27,980 nucleotides of DNA from the NCBI GenBank assembly GCA_009801015.1, contig VHZZ01015487.1:7579-35558 (forward strand), read 5' to 3'. Source of the stretch: Silene noctiflora. Its lineage: Eukaryota; Streptophyta; Magnoliopsida; Caryophyllales; Caryophyllaceae. This document shows positions 1 through 10,200 of this stretch, one piece after another. Under the pieces are notes generated by a model. That model saw nothing but the letters and a program-made list of their open reading frames with translations. It did no database searches and was not told where the DNA came from. Positions within the stretch are counted from its first letter, which is position 1; each line of letters opens with the position of its first letter. A program made the translations under genes and the position numbers.

Positions 1-1040
1 GTGGAGTGCATTTTACATTTACGCCGGAGATTCTCTCCGATGACTTTTATGTCATTTTTGGAATACAAGTATAAAGGTGGGGTTATTATTGTTAAAGATA
101 AAAGGTTGGGTTATTTTGAGAAGAATAGTTAAAGGTTGNGTTATTTTCATTAAATTCGCCTAAAATAATTGATCCATGTGAATTGGAAAACATCTTTCCA
201 ATAGAATAATTGGTCGACCAAAACCAAATTTGCTTTAACCTACACCTAAGTTCTTTACTTGCATTGTTTAACAATTATGATACTTGTTGTACAAGACATT
301 CCTACATCTTTTTGTATCTTGTGGAAGAATTGAGACCAGTCTCCAAAACTCTCGCACTTTATTGTCAATCAATTGGTAAGTATTTGAATATCATGTTGAT
401 CAATAGTTTATCCTTTTTTTTTTCTAGGTGTTTTGAGGTAATAATTTACGTTTTTATTTTGAGTATGTTTTACTCTTTACTTTATCTTCTCTCATCTTTA
501 TAACATTTCATTGAGACGAGGGAGTAAGCTCTTTTCTTTTCGGCCGAAACGAGCTGAACTGGATTAAATGAAGTTGAGTTGAACTGAACTAAACTGAATG
601 GAACTGAGGTAAACTCAATGCAACTGAAGTAAGAGTTAATTTTGTAAAGAGATGAGCTTAACAGAACCGATTGAGGCTGAACAAAACTGAACTGAATAGA
701 AATAAGCTAAACTAAAAGGAGTTGAAATTATACTAACAGTATTATACATAACTCATTTTATCATCAACAATATTTACATTTGCATTTAATACGGAAAATT
801 AAAAAGCGAGGAGATGATCAACCTAACACGAATACCTGACAATTGACAAGTAAAAACTCGAATGCAATTGATGATCATTCTCCTCATTAAATACATTCTA
901 AAAATAAAAAAACGAACAATAACTAAAACGCACTAAATTAAAATCAAATAAGTAACTACGATTTTTTTTTTTCTCATCTAATATGAACTCACCTCCACAT
1001 TTTTTTTCTCACTCTCTTTAAGTTATCGACTCCTAACTAT
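1..1040. other. Upstream intergenic DNA without a recognisable gene
   Basis: AT-rich DNA upstream of the UBX-domain gene. Around 88-165 there is a two-fold imperfect repeat of a GGTTGGGTTATTTT-like unit, with an N at 138 inside the second copy. Positions 554-760 carry a degenerate AACTGAA repeat, listed separately. Short open frames near 210-503 show no family resemblance. I see no RNA gene here. Confidence 0.6.
554..760 (+). repeat. Degenerate AACTGAA-type tandem repeat
   Basis: About 200 bp in which GAACTGAA, AAACTGAA, CAACTGAA and related words recur every 5 to 12 bases (for example GAACTGAACTAAACTGAATG near 580). No fixed period survives, so this is a diverged simple-sequence tract and not a clean satellite. 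Confidence 0.55.
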
Positions 1041-1049
1041 TTTATAAAC
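1041..1049 (+). promoter_or_regulatory. Candidate TATA box of the UBX-domain gene
   Basis: TTTATAAAC lies 213 to 221 bases before the start codon, with a CT-rich and A-rich leader after it (including a CACACACACACA run near 1110). A start of transcription near 1070-1080 would give a leader of about 185 nt. This rests on position and composition only. Confidence 0.4.
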
Positions 1050-1261
1050 GGTTTTACAAGAGACTTTGTGTTTCGGATCCTACCAACTTATGCACCGCTA
1101 AATGATCCCTCACACACACACAAAAAAGTAGGAATATTACAATTCATTTCAATTTCAATCAACAAACCAACAAACCTTCTTAAAATTGAACCCTTGTTGT
1201 ATACTCTTCCTATACTTTCTTCTTCAAACACTTGAATTATATCCCTATAATTTCTTCTGCA

Positions 1262-4200
1262 ATGGCGTCTTTTAATCGTGATACTATTGAAACTTTTATG
1301 AGCATCACCGGTGCACCTGAGACCGTCGCACTCCAAAAACTTGAGGTATACTATTTATATAATTTGATTAACCTTTTTGTTTTATTTTATCTTCAATTAA
1401 AGTTGTTTAGTTTGATGTTATTTTTATATAATTAAAGCTCTTTTGATTAGGGTTTTCTGCTGTAATTAATGGATTTTTGTTGAACAATCGATTAAAAATT
1501 GTAGAATTAGTAATTTATGTTGTGTATTATCTGGGATTAGTTATTTATGAAATGGGTATGTACTGAATTGTGTTCATGTGATGTTAATTGGAGTCAATTG
1601 ATTTGGGAATTTTTTTGTTTTAAATCTGAAGTTAGATTAGTGTGTGGATGATTCTAATTTGGTAGTAGATTGATTGTTTATCTGGTGTTAGATGTTCTAC
1701 TAGTTCTTGAAGATCAAGATTAAGCCAATTGTTATGTTAGCGCCTTTTCGGGTGATTTTTCTACACATAAGAGTCTAGTAATCATCGTATAGACAACAAT
1801 GATCGTCTATCGTCATCTGCTGGATTGCTTTGATATGGTTCAATTGAGTTCTTCAGGGTCTTTGTCTAGTTCGAGGAAATGCTAGTTCATACTATGTTGT
1901 CGCTTGTGTGTGGAATGTAATTGGTGAGTCGGGGATTGTGTTATACATGACAGTGAGCATAGGGAGTTAATTGAAGAAAATTTGTCGAGTATGAATGTTT
2001 AAAGCTTTGAGCGTCGCATGACATTAGCAAAAACAGGATGTTTTACTGCTACTACTGGGTTGAGTATAACATTTACCAGTACTGGGTCAAATTAATAAAA
2101 ACAACAAATGAGCATCCTAATCAAGCAACTTCGGTGAAGTAACAAGACAACAATTAGCTAAGTGCCTAAAGGGTAACTTATGGTAGTGTATAAGTGGGGT
2201 ACATAGAATGACATCTATGTCAAGGAGATTGTTTCTAGATGATCCATAAAGTGGTAAACAAGACATACTAAATAGACCACGGACTTGTGGAATTATGCGT
2301 ATGGTCATTTGTTACTCTTTCAGTACTAAGCATGGTATCACGTTTATAAGTCATTTCTCAGTCTTTGCAAGTGTAGTCAGGATACCTGGAAACTCACATC
2401 TCACCTGATTTTCTTGCCACCTACTCATTCAAAAAAGGTAAATGTGAGTTTCTTTGTGTGAAACTGTAATGAATGATATTTTCTTTTGGTGAGTCTTCCA
2501 TTGGATTGCTATCTATCTCCTGCAGGAAAGTTTGCTCTGAATACGTTAAATGTGCAGTGTCCAATATTTAATTAGATCTCAGAAATTGTTAAGGCTCACT
2601 TATAGCTGTATTCCCGTGTACTTCTGCACTCTGTACCTTATTTATGTGTTCCTAAATCATTCTAATGCGCAGGAGTATGCTGGAAATCTTAATGAAGCTG
2701 TCAATGCACATTTTAGCGAGGGAGATAGAAATGTGTACGTCCTTTCTTTTTATCCATTCTCTTTTCTCGGCCGTTGTCTTTAATTGCTAGATCGTCTCCT
2801 CCATCGGTTTTAATTATCTTAAACCACTCCTGTTGTCGTTTTGGATTTAGTCGCTTCTTGTACCAAAGATCCTTGCTGTTGTTATATGATTATAATATGA
2901 ATTTATTTATTTATGTAAATGTTTAGCATGCAGGAAGCGCCAGTTACTGCTACTCCTCCATTAGATGATCTCATGGATATAGATGATCCCACATCATTGG
3001 TGCATCGTGGCCCTTCATCTCTTTTTTCGGCTACAAGAGGGATGAATCCATTCTCTCTTCTTGATCCAACCTTCCAGAGTGGTCTATTTGATGGTCCCGG
3101 CATCTTTAATCGCACTTCTGAGCTCATTGAACGAGGTCATGCTCCATTTGTTTCTCAGCCCAGAGAAGTCAGGGAAATTCCCATTGAAGTCAGGGATGGT
3201 CCTGATAATTCAGCTACTCAGCCTGGTCATGGTCCAAGAATCGAAGATGTGACTGATGTTATTGATGTGGAAGGATCAGAAATGCACGGACCCGTCATTG
3301 TTGATGAGGAAGACGATGAAGATATTACACGGAACTATCAAGGTATTACCAGACCAAGTGCGCCTCAGTTTGATGATTCCGCAGATTATGGAAATGATAT
3401 TGAGGAGGAAATGATTAGAGCAGCCATTGAAGCTTCCAAGAGAGATGCTGAACTCCAGAACAATAATGAAGTTAGTCTCTTTTTCTCTGCTCTCACTTTG
3501 CACCTCTTAGTAATCACACGCTTTGTTTGGAAGGGCAAGGGATGGGGAATGTCATTTTCCTTCCAAATATTTCCTACGTTTGAGGAATTCTAATTTGGCT
3601 TGTAGTCTTTTAGGAGGGAAAATGGATCTCTCCGTTTCTCTCTCCCCCAATATCTTGCAATCAAATTTTCTAACCAAATAGCCGAATTTGCTCCCCTCCT
3701 TACCCTCCTTTCTCTTTCCCCCTAAATCCCTTGAATCATTGATTAGTCATCGAAACAAGTTTACCAGATTCGTTCGATGAGGTCGCGATACGCTATTCGT
3801 TTGCGAATCAGTTTTCGTGGGAATATGAACAGGGTGATTTATTAGAAAATATGAGTTTTAAGGGGAATTTAGTGGCTGTGTATTGGGGAATTGGGCATTC
3901 TTAAAAAGTTTCTTATTCGTTTGTATTCGCGGTACATGTGGAACCATTTGACCATGTATCCACTTATTGAACATACTCTCTTTTTGTTTAATTAGAGGGT
4001 GGGACAACTTTGCTTTCTTATAAGACAAATTACTATTATTTTTTGATTTTTTTTTTTATAAAAATCAGGCAAATTAATATGACGAATTCGCATATTGCAT
4101 TTACTATAATATTTCAGAATTCTGCTCATCGAATAAGCTACGGTGAGCGAATTGCGAATTCGTATCAGATGTCTTACGAATCTGCCAACCTTGATCTAAA

Positions 4201-7200
4201 ACCAACATTTTCCTAATACCAGAAGCTCATTTGCAAATGGAAAGCGTAGGGTAATCAGGCATACACAACTTTATCATCGTGCTCACAACACATAACGGCT
4301 GCTTCCAGTGATCCATGGTGAAAATTGCGTTGAAAACTGCATTGAATGATCCATAACCCTTGGGCATCTATGTTGACTAAGTTTCCTTAAAGCCAATATT
4401 AGCTTGTTTAATTCGTCATTTTCATTGTAGGGGTTGGATTATGTTGAACCTCAACAGAGAGCATCTCAGCATGACGATACTGATATTGCTCATGCTGTTT
4501 CATTATCGTTAAGGGTTAGTGATTCATTATCTTCAGTTTCTTGTGTATTTGTTAGCTGTTTCTGATTTTAATCTATCATATAAAATATCATTGCAGACCG
4601 CAGAACAGGAAAAAACGCAAAGAGGGCCGGTTCTTGGGGGCGGAGTTTCTGGATCAAATGCGGACAGGCCTATCAACGTGGGAGAGCTAGCTAATGTAGT
4701 TGACTCAAATCAAAGGTATGTGGATTAGTCGGTCAGTGCTGCTAGTCATTGATGACTTAATTTGTAATGTATATTGCTCACGCCCATTTCAAATGTAAAC
4801 TGGTTTATCAATCAGTATTTACATACTTCTATGATGAGCAGTTGGTTTCCATGTACCTATTGATGTCCTTAATACATGGTTTACCCATAGTCCTCTGTGC
4901 TGTCTACTTGTGGACTGTTATAGGTTGTTGCTGCAAGAGTTTGATTTCATCTTCTCTACACTTGGTTGTCTATTTGTTTTTTTTTTTTTGTCCATCGGTT
5001 GTCTATTTGTTTGATGCATCCTATTCCTTCTTTTCTTCCTGTGACGGCTCTTGCTACTTGTTAAAAATGTGTGTGTGAAATCTTTTTTCACGGGCCGTGT
5101 GTGTTATTAGGTTAGATGATTCTACATGTTACCATTACTACCATAGCCCATTCTAACATTTACGTAATGAATCTTCCGTCTGCTTTTTGAGTGAGAGGAA
5201 AAGCACAAAATGTGTGGGAAATACATTTTGATCACATTGCTCTTTTTTATCTTTTAAAATTTTCAGGCAAGAAGCAGGGAGTTCTTCCATCCAAGATGAA
5301 GTTGATGAGTTGGATGAGCAACCCCTAGTTAGGCACAGGTCAGGGCAAAGGTCTTCCGGCTTTGTGGAGGCTGAGAGAAATATTGAAGAAACAGAAGTTA
5401 ACCCTGAGCCAACTCATCCAGTCCCCACTACTGACAGTCAGACTCCAGTCAATGGAAGTGCTTTTGCTACAGCTGAGGTACTCCATTTATGCACCAGCTT
5501 TATTACGGGTAAATCAAATGATGCTAAACACAACAAAATAAATCCATTGCCTCACGAGTCATGAGCTCCTTCGGATGGCGGAATAGAGGAGATTGGATGT
5601 ACGTAGCCTCACCCCTATATTAGCAACAGATGGTGGTATTTTTCGATTGACAATTAAATAAAAAATTGTTTTGAGAATTGCATCGACAGCATAAAGTTAT
5701 CCTAAAACATGATAAAAATTAAGATGGGAATGCATTCATGTCATGTCTTTGTAAGAACCAAAGATCCTGAAGCCGTCTTTCATTACTGTTATTATATTAA
5801 CAATAGTTGGCTTGAAATAATATCATCTATTTTTAGTGGGGAGGTATCTCTTCTGAGGAGCATGATGAAGCGGTTATGCTAGAGGCTGCGATGTTTGGTG
5901 GGATTCCTGAAAATGGATACCCTTTACCGTATACTTCCCATCAGTTGCGTCCTGGGGTTGAAACAGCTTGGAGTGCACCTCGTCCTCCCTCACCAAGTGT
6001 TGTTGCTCAGCGGGCAATACGTGAACAGCAGGTATTTATTAATATTATTATCTGCATCAAATGAGTATAATTTTTTTTTGCTCGTGTGATATTAGGCTCT
6101 CTATCAAACCAAAAATAACCCTCTCAATTTCCTTTTCACAGGATGATGAGTACCTTGCTTCATTACAAGCCGATAGGGAAAAGGAACTGATAGCCATAGC
6201 AGAAGAAAATGCGGCTAGGGAAGCAGCTGTTGAAGAACAGAGGAGAAAGGATGAGGAATCTCAAAGGAAATTGCAGGAGGAACAGGTGATTTTTCTAGCT
6301 TTTGAGCGTGTTGAAATGCTAGCTTGGCTTACATGTTATATTTTTGTGTGCCTGTTTAAATGTCAGATAACTACCAATTTTTATATTTTATTTTCTTGTG
6401 AGCCATGGAAAAGAAGTGTCCCAGTATCTATTGTGTTGCTTCTATAAAGGGTTGCTGTTTCAACTAAGTATGTGTCATGAGCTTTCAACCTATGTTACTC
6501 TCACGTGTCTACAAGTGAGAATGCGAGGGGATGAGTATGGACATGACTATTTATTTAGAAGATATAATACTCCCTCCATTTTCTTATTTTCTTCCCATTT
6601 GCCTTTTGGAGGTCAAAAGTTTTTTAACTTTGACTGTAAATAAGATGGAAAATAAAAAATATTAAATTATAAAACAAAAATATTTACCCTTATTATCAAA
6701 GATATCTTTCACAGGAAAAAGTTTCGATAAAAAAAGGTAACGTATAGATGTCGAAAAATACGGAAGTTCCTTCTTGGAGACCGCAATAAAACAAATGGGA
6801 AGAAAATAAAAAAATGGAGGAGTATTAATTAATGGACACTAACTCTTTGTTTGGATACAAAAATGGAGGGAAAGGGGAGAGGATTGGAAGGAGGGAGTTT
6901 TCTCTCCAAATCTTTCCTTGGTAGGAGGGGAAATATTCTTGCTTTGTAGGAGGGGAAGGGAGAGGAATCAAATTTCCCTCTCCTCCAAATTCCTCGACCC
7001 CATTTTACTACTCTTCACTTTAATCTTACCCCTCCAAATTCCCCTATCCAAACAATGCGCGGGGGTGACGGCATTTACAAAAAATACAAAAAAGACATCA
7101 TAGAGGTGATGCCCATCTACCAAAAGATACTCGTGAGGGCGATGTCCATATACAAAAAGACACCCTAAAAGTGATATTCAAATCCAAAGGACACCTTAAA

Positions 7201-10200
7201 TGTGACCCCCATATACAAAATGAGAGGAAAAATTATGCTCTCAAGCTATCTAATAGCTTCAAAAAAATGAAATTTGAACTCTTTAACTGAGGTGGCCACA
7301 TCATCAAGAATACGATGGTTTCATTCAATCCAAGCGCACCACCAAATAGCCGGAGAAACCATCCTCCAAACATCGACCTTTTTCCATCCTTCTCTTCCTA
7401 GTAGAGACTAGGAAGATTAAAGTGGGCCCAACTTACTACAAAGTGAGACCAAGGATAAATTCCATAAAGACACGATCCATGAGCAAGAGACAGGGCCGGC
7501 GGCCTTTTGGGTGTGCGGCCCGTGCGAGCGCACAGGGCCCCCAAATTTTGGGGGCCCAATTCTGTTACAAGTTCTACATATATATAATATTATTTCACAG
7601 AGCATTAGTATGATTTAATGGCACACATGGTAAAAGCCTTGGAAAATCTTGCATACAACCCGCGTTCAATTCCTAACAATAGCACATTTTGCTTCCTTTT
7701 TGTAGAGTGGGGCCCACTCATGGTCCTCCCATGTTCTACCTTTCCCTTTAATTTAGCTAATCTATCTTGTAAGACGATTAGCTAGAAGTTGATAAATTTA
7801 CTAAAGATTATAAATGGGTTAAAAGTTAGTTTTCTCTTATAAAATACTATTTTATTCGTCACATTCATTTGCTTACATTTAATATTTTCTTGAGTGATAT
7901 TTTAATTAAAGATAAATAAATAATTGTGACGGGGGAGTATTGATTATGAAATGTTATATTAATTTGATGCGGAGTACTTAAAAAAAATGAGATATTTATT
8001 TTGTTTATAATAAAGTGGAAAGTTAGAAAAGAAAATATTCAACCCATAACAAAATATTTCATAAATTTGTAAACGTGATGTTGCTATATTTTTTTTTTCA
8101 AGATAAAAATATCAAAATGAGCTTTTGGAACGATCAGTACAATACTTGTTTGGGGCCTCGTTATAAAATCTCGCACAAGGCCCCCAAAATCTCAGAGACG
8201 GCCCTGGCAAGAGAGAAGAAGCTGATCAATAATCTTTTCATGCTCAGCACAAAGAGAACGACTAGCTACAAAGCTAAAACTTCTTTTGAGCAGGTCTTTT
8301 GTAGTTTTTATTTTATATAAATTTTTTTTAACCTTTGGTTACTTACACTTCCAGATCTCTGTGGTCAAGAATTTGTGATTTGTGAAATTTTCCAGAAGAT
8401 TGCAGAGATTCTTAACGGAGAATGATCCCATGAGAACTATTAGCCTCCTTACTCCATCAACCTATGTTATGAACTCCATATTTGATGCTGAGGACATTCT
8501 CCCAAAGCGTCTCATTCCCGATGGCAAACCTTTCTTTACGTCCACTTTGCTTTATGAGTGACTATTCTAGGAAATATTTCCTTTATTTTTCCGAAAGTAA
8601 CATAGATCACGATCACAACCACAACCACAACCTGCTAGCTGCTGTTATGCTTGCACTTGTTGTTTCCTAGCTCCTGTCTTGACATAAGCTATTGAATTCA
8701 TGTAAGATCTTTGCTCATGAAATTTAACGTAAGGAGATATGGAGTGAGAAAATAGAGTTGTTTACTACATCCATTCAAATCCAAGCGAGTCAGTCCCCAC
8801 ATTTTTGTAGAGGAATTGTGCATTTATAGGGTACAATGGATTTGAGGGGAGGGAGTATAGATCAGCACAAGGGTTATACAAGTTTCCCCTTATCTGCCAC
8901 AATGGCCTTTAGCTAGCCGGTGCTTATGCTGACTGACTAATACTTGGAAATTTGGGATAAAAGAAATTTGTGTAGTTGGTAAGTTAGGAGCGAGGGGGTC
9001 TATTTTTTCTCCTACAAGCTAATAATCCCTGTATAGGAAAGATGTATGGGAAAGATTTGACGGAAAACTCTCCCGTTCCCGCACCTTCTCTTCTTCCCTC
9101 TTTCTTTATTTAAACAAAAGGTTTAATTTTCCTCTTTGCATTATACTTACTTCACATCACATGTCTTAAGACTTTGTTGCAAGATTTTTGCTAATGAGTA
9201 GGCTGGTCTTTGTTTCTTTCGTGTTCAATTAAGGACTACTTTTTTTTACCATTTTTACATGTCATTCATCTTATTAAGCGAGCTTGTTTTTTTCTGCGGC
9301 TTCCACAAACTTGTAAAAAAGATGAATGACATGATACATCGCCAATGAGCTTGCTAATGAGCTTGTTTATCCTCAATTTTACTTTTGTATTTTTCTCACC
9401 ATGCCTGCATGTAATCTACTTCTCTTATCTTTAACATCTACTTCATGATATATCGCCAATGATGATGCTGAAACGATTCCTGGAGATTCTTAGCAGTTTC
9501 CGCAGAGTTAATCTCGTGACGAATACTTCTTTGTCATTTTTCATAATTCTATTATTTTTTAGGAGCTTGAGAGGCAGCTTGCTGCAAAACAAGCTTCTCT
9601 CCCGGAGGAGCCAGCTTTGAATGATGAGAATGCCATAACGCTTCTGGTTAGAATGCCTGATGGCAGTCGACACGGCCGCCGGTTTCGTAAGTCTGATAAA
9701 TTGCAGGTACATCTTGTCTATATGCATTTTTTATGTTGAAATTTGATCATCTCCGTTGCTTTTTTTAATATAATAAATTATCTATGTTTGTTCTTGAAGA
9801 TAGCTAACTGATTGTGGGTGGTGCAGGCGCTGTTTAATTTTATTGATGTTGGGAGGATGCTGAAGCCTGGCACTTATAGACTGGTAACTATTACTTCTGA
9901 GTTCCGAGTCTATTCATTTGAGATTTTATCTTCATGCTTTCAGTTGCAAGTCTACACAAGTGGGTTACATTCTAAATATGATCTTTTCGAGTAACTGTTC
10001 TTAAGCGGGATTAAGATTAAAGAGCCTGGAAAGTGTCTTTATCATGTATTCTGACCACCAAACTTAAAACTATCTATAATATGAATATACAGGTGAGGCC
10101 GTACCCTCGTCAAGCATTCAGTTATGGGGAGAGCAACCTATCTTTAAGTGAGCTTGGGCTGACGAGTAAACAAGAAGCTTTGTTTCTGGAGTTGATCTAA
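1262..10200 (+). CDS. PUX8: Plant UBX domain-containing protein, PUX8-type CDC48 cofactor (11 exons, 583 aa)
   Basis: Exons: 1262-1345, 2673-2734, 2927-3470, 4431-4514, 4597-4715, 5267-5477, 5837-6031, 6142-6285, 9563-9706, 9827-9883, 10093-10200; every junction is GT-AG and keeps frame. Residues 1-49 form a UBA-like domain (start [18 protein letters not shown]; later [11 protein letters not shown]). UIM motifs lie near 210-226 ([15 protein letters not shown]) and 245-263 ([14 protein letters not shown]). A charged coiled coil spans about 434-490. The C-terminal UBX domain (about 501-583) has [13 protein letters not shown] and the p97-contact loop RPYPRQAF, with Tyr where the classical FPR motif has Phe. 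Arabidopsis PUX8 (SAY1) has the same order and a similar length. Such proteins bind CDC48/p97 by UBX and ubiquitinated cargo by UBA/UIM; that role is inferred from the family. Exon 7 ([16 protein letters not shown]) may hold a third UIM-like helix. PUX8 versus PUX13 is not separable here. Confidence 0.9.
1346..2672 (+). other. Intron 1 of the UBX-domain gene, no gene seen
   Basis: 1,327 bp, T-rich, ending GCGCAG. No transposon ends, RNA gene or coding frame recognised. A short imperfect hairpin (TGACATCTATGTCA) sits near 2210. Confidence 0.6.
3522..3740. repeat. Possible MITE relic in intron 3
   Basis: The stretch starts CTTTGTTTGGAAGGG and has G/A-rich then C/T-rich halves (GGAGGGAAAATGG, later CCCCTCCTTACCCTCC). 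Similar words occur in the clearer element at 6847-7055, which begins TTGTTTGGATA. The right end is not defined and no target duplication was found. Confidence 0.3.
3760..4215. repeat. ATTCG-rich unclassified insertion-like block in intron 3
   Basis: This part of the 960-bp intron 3 differs from its flanks: ATTCG and CGAAT words recur (TATTCGTTTGCGAATC, TTATTCGTTTGTATTCGCGG), and a perfect 10-bp inverted repeat ACGAATTCGC / GCGAATTCGT lies at 4082-4091 and 4154-4163. I recognise no transposon family and see no target duplication. Confidence 0.3.
5500..5665 (+). mobile_element. SINE-like fragment in intron 6
   Basis: It contains the block GATTGGATGTACGTAGCCTC followed by ACCCCTATATTAGCA and ATTTTTCGATTGACAA. 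This matches my memory of a widespread plant SINE 3' half (GGATGTACGCAGCCTTACCCC, then a TTTCCGATTGA-like tail). The preceding CATTGCCTCACGAGTCATGAG segment fits the same family's body. No A/B box or target duplication could be fixed, so it is called from similarity of one half only. A second copy lies at 19840-19940. Confidence 0.45.
6570..6822. mobile_element. Stowaway MITE in intron 8
   Basis: A 253-bp element flanked by TA dinucleotides (6568-6569 and 6823-6824). The left end is CTCCCTCCATTTTCTTATTT and the right end is AAATAAAAAAATGGAGGAG, so the termini are inverted with small changes. The centre is AT-rich and holds no coding capacity. The TA target, CTCCCTCC terminus and size are diagnostic of Stowaway (Tc1/mariner-type non-autonomous) elements. 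Confidence 0.8.
6847..7055. mobile_element. Second MITE in intron 8 with TTGTTTGGATA inverted ends
   Basis: Perfect 11-bp terminal inverted repeats TTGTTTGGATA (6847-6857) and TATCCAAACAA (7045-7055) bound 209 bp. The inner arms are also roughly complementary (GGAGGGAAAGGGGAGAGG on the left, CCCTCTCCTCC on the right), so the whole element can fold back. No obvious target duplication; superfamily unassigned. Confidence 0.6.
7105..7220. repeat. Short degenerate tandem repeat, unit about 32 bp
   Basis: About 3.5 imperfect copies of a 31 to 33-bp unit: each starts GTGAT/GCGAT/GTGAC, continues with CCATATACAAAA and then GACACC-T-AAA. Copies begin near 7105, 7137, 7170 and 7201. It adjoins the minus-strand LINE fragment and may be that element's 3' tail. 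Confidence 0.55.
7226..8300 (-). pseudogene. Decayed LINE (non-LTR) fragment: zf-RVT/C-terminal part of the reverse transcriptase polyprotein, split by a hAT element
   Basis: On the minus strand, 8277-8207 reads [17 protein letters not shown]. After removing the hAT element and one copy of its target duplication, the same frame continues at 7490 with SWIVSLWNL, then [32 protein letters not shown]. The spacing of Cys, the LxxCxWxxxLW pattern and the IWW-W-ER-NHRIF block are typical of the zinc-binding C-terminal region of plant LINE polyproteins. Four in-frame stops break it. At two of them the family residue would be Arg (CGA to TGA) and Trp (TGG to TAG), as expected for C-to-T decay of a methylated copy. 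The rest of the element (endonuclease, RT) is absent, which fits 5' truncation. Confidence 0.7.
7491..8206. mobile_element. Non-autonomous hAT transposon (716 bp) with perfect 8-bp target duplication
   Basis: The element begins CAGGGCCGGCGGCC and ends GACGGCCCTG, giving terminal inverted repeats CAGGGCCG/CGGCCCTG. It is flanked on both sides by GCAAGAGA (7483-7490 and 8207-8214), the 8-bp duplication characteristic of hAT elements. Subterminal GGGCCCCCAAATTTTGGGGGCCC near 7537 and GGCCCCCAAAATCTC near 8179 match the hAT group whose ends read CAGGGCCGGC. No transposase frame is present; the AT-rich interior includes a stretch (about 7850-7940) with Stowaway-like words GTCACATTCATTTGCTT and GTGACGGGGGAGTA. 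It lies inside a LINE fragment, so it is the younger insertion. Confidence 0.88.
8765..8855. mobile_element. Short Stowaway relic in intron 8
   Basis: 91 bp between TA dinucleotides (8763-8764 and 8856-8857). Left arm CTACATCCATTCAAATCC; right arm ends GGATTTGAGGGGAGGGAG. The arms pair imperfectly. Size and CTCCCTCC-type right terminus fit a deleted Stowaway copy. Confidence 0.5.
9258..9333. repeat. Perfect 15-bp inverted repeat upstream of exon 9
   Basis: CATGTCATTCATCTT (9258-9272) is exactly inverted as AAGATGAATGACATG (9319-9333), with a 46-bp loop. A nearby direct repeat, ATGATACATCGCCAATGA at 9331 and ATGATATATCGCCAATGA near 9445, suggests local duplication. The structure sits about 230 bp before the exon 9 acceptor. 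Confidence 0.7.

Noticed and set aside
3471..3593. Readthrough extension of exon 3
   Set aside because: The frame after 3470 loses family similarity and begins with a clear GTTAGT donor; it is intron sequence.
7105..7220. Regularly spaced 32-bp repeats considered as a CRISPR-like array
   Set aside because: The units are contiguous and degenerate with no spacers, and this is plant nuclear DNA.
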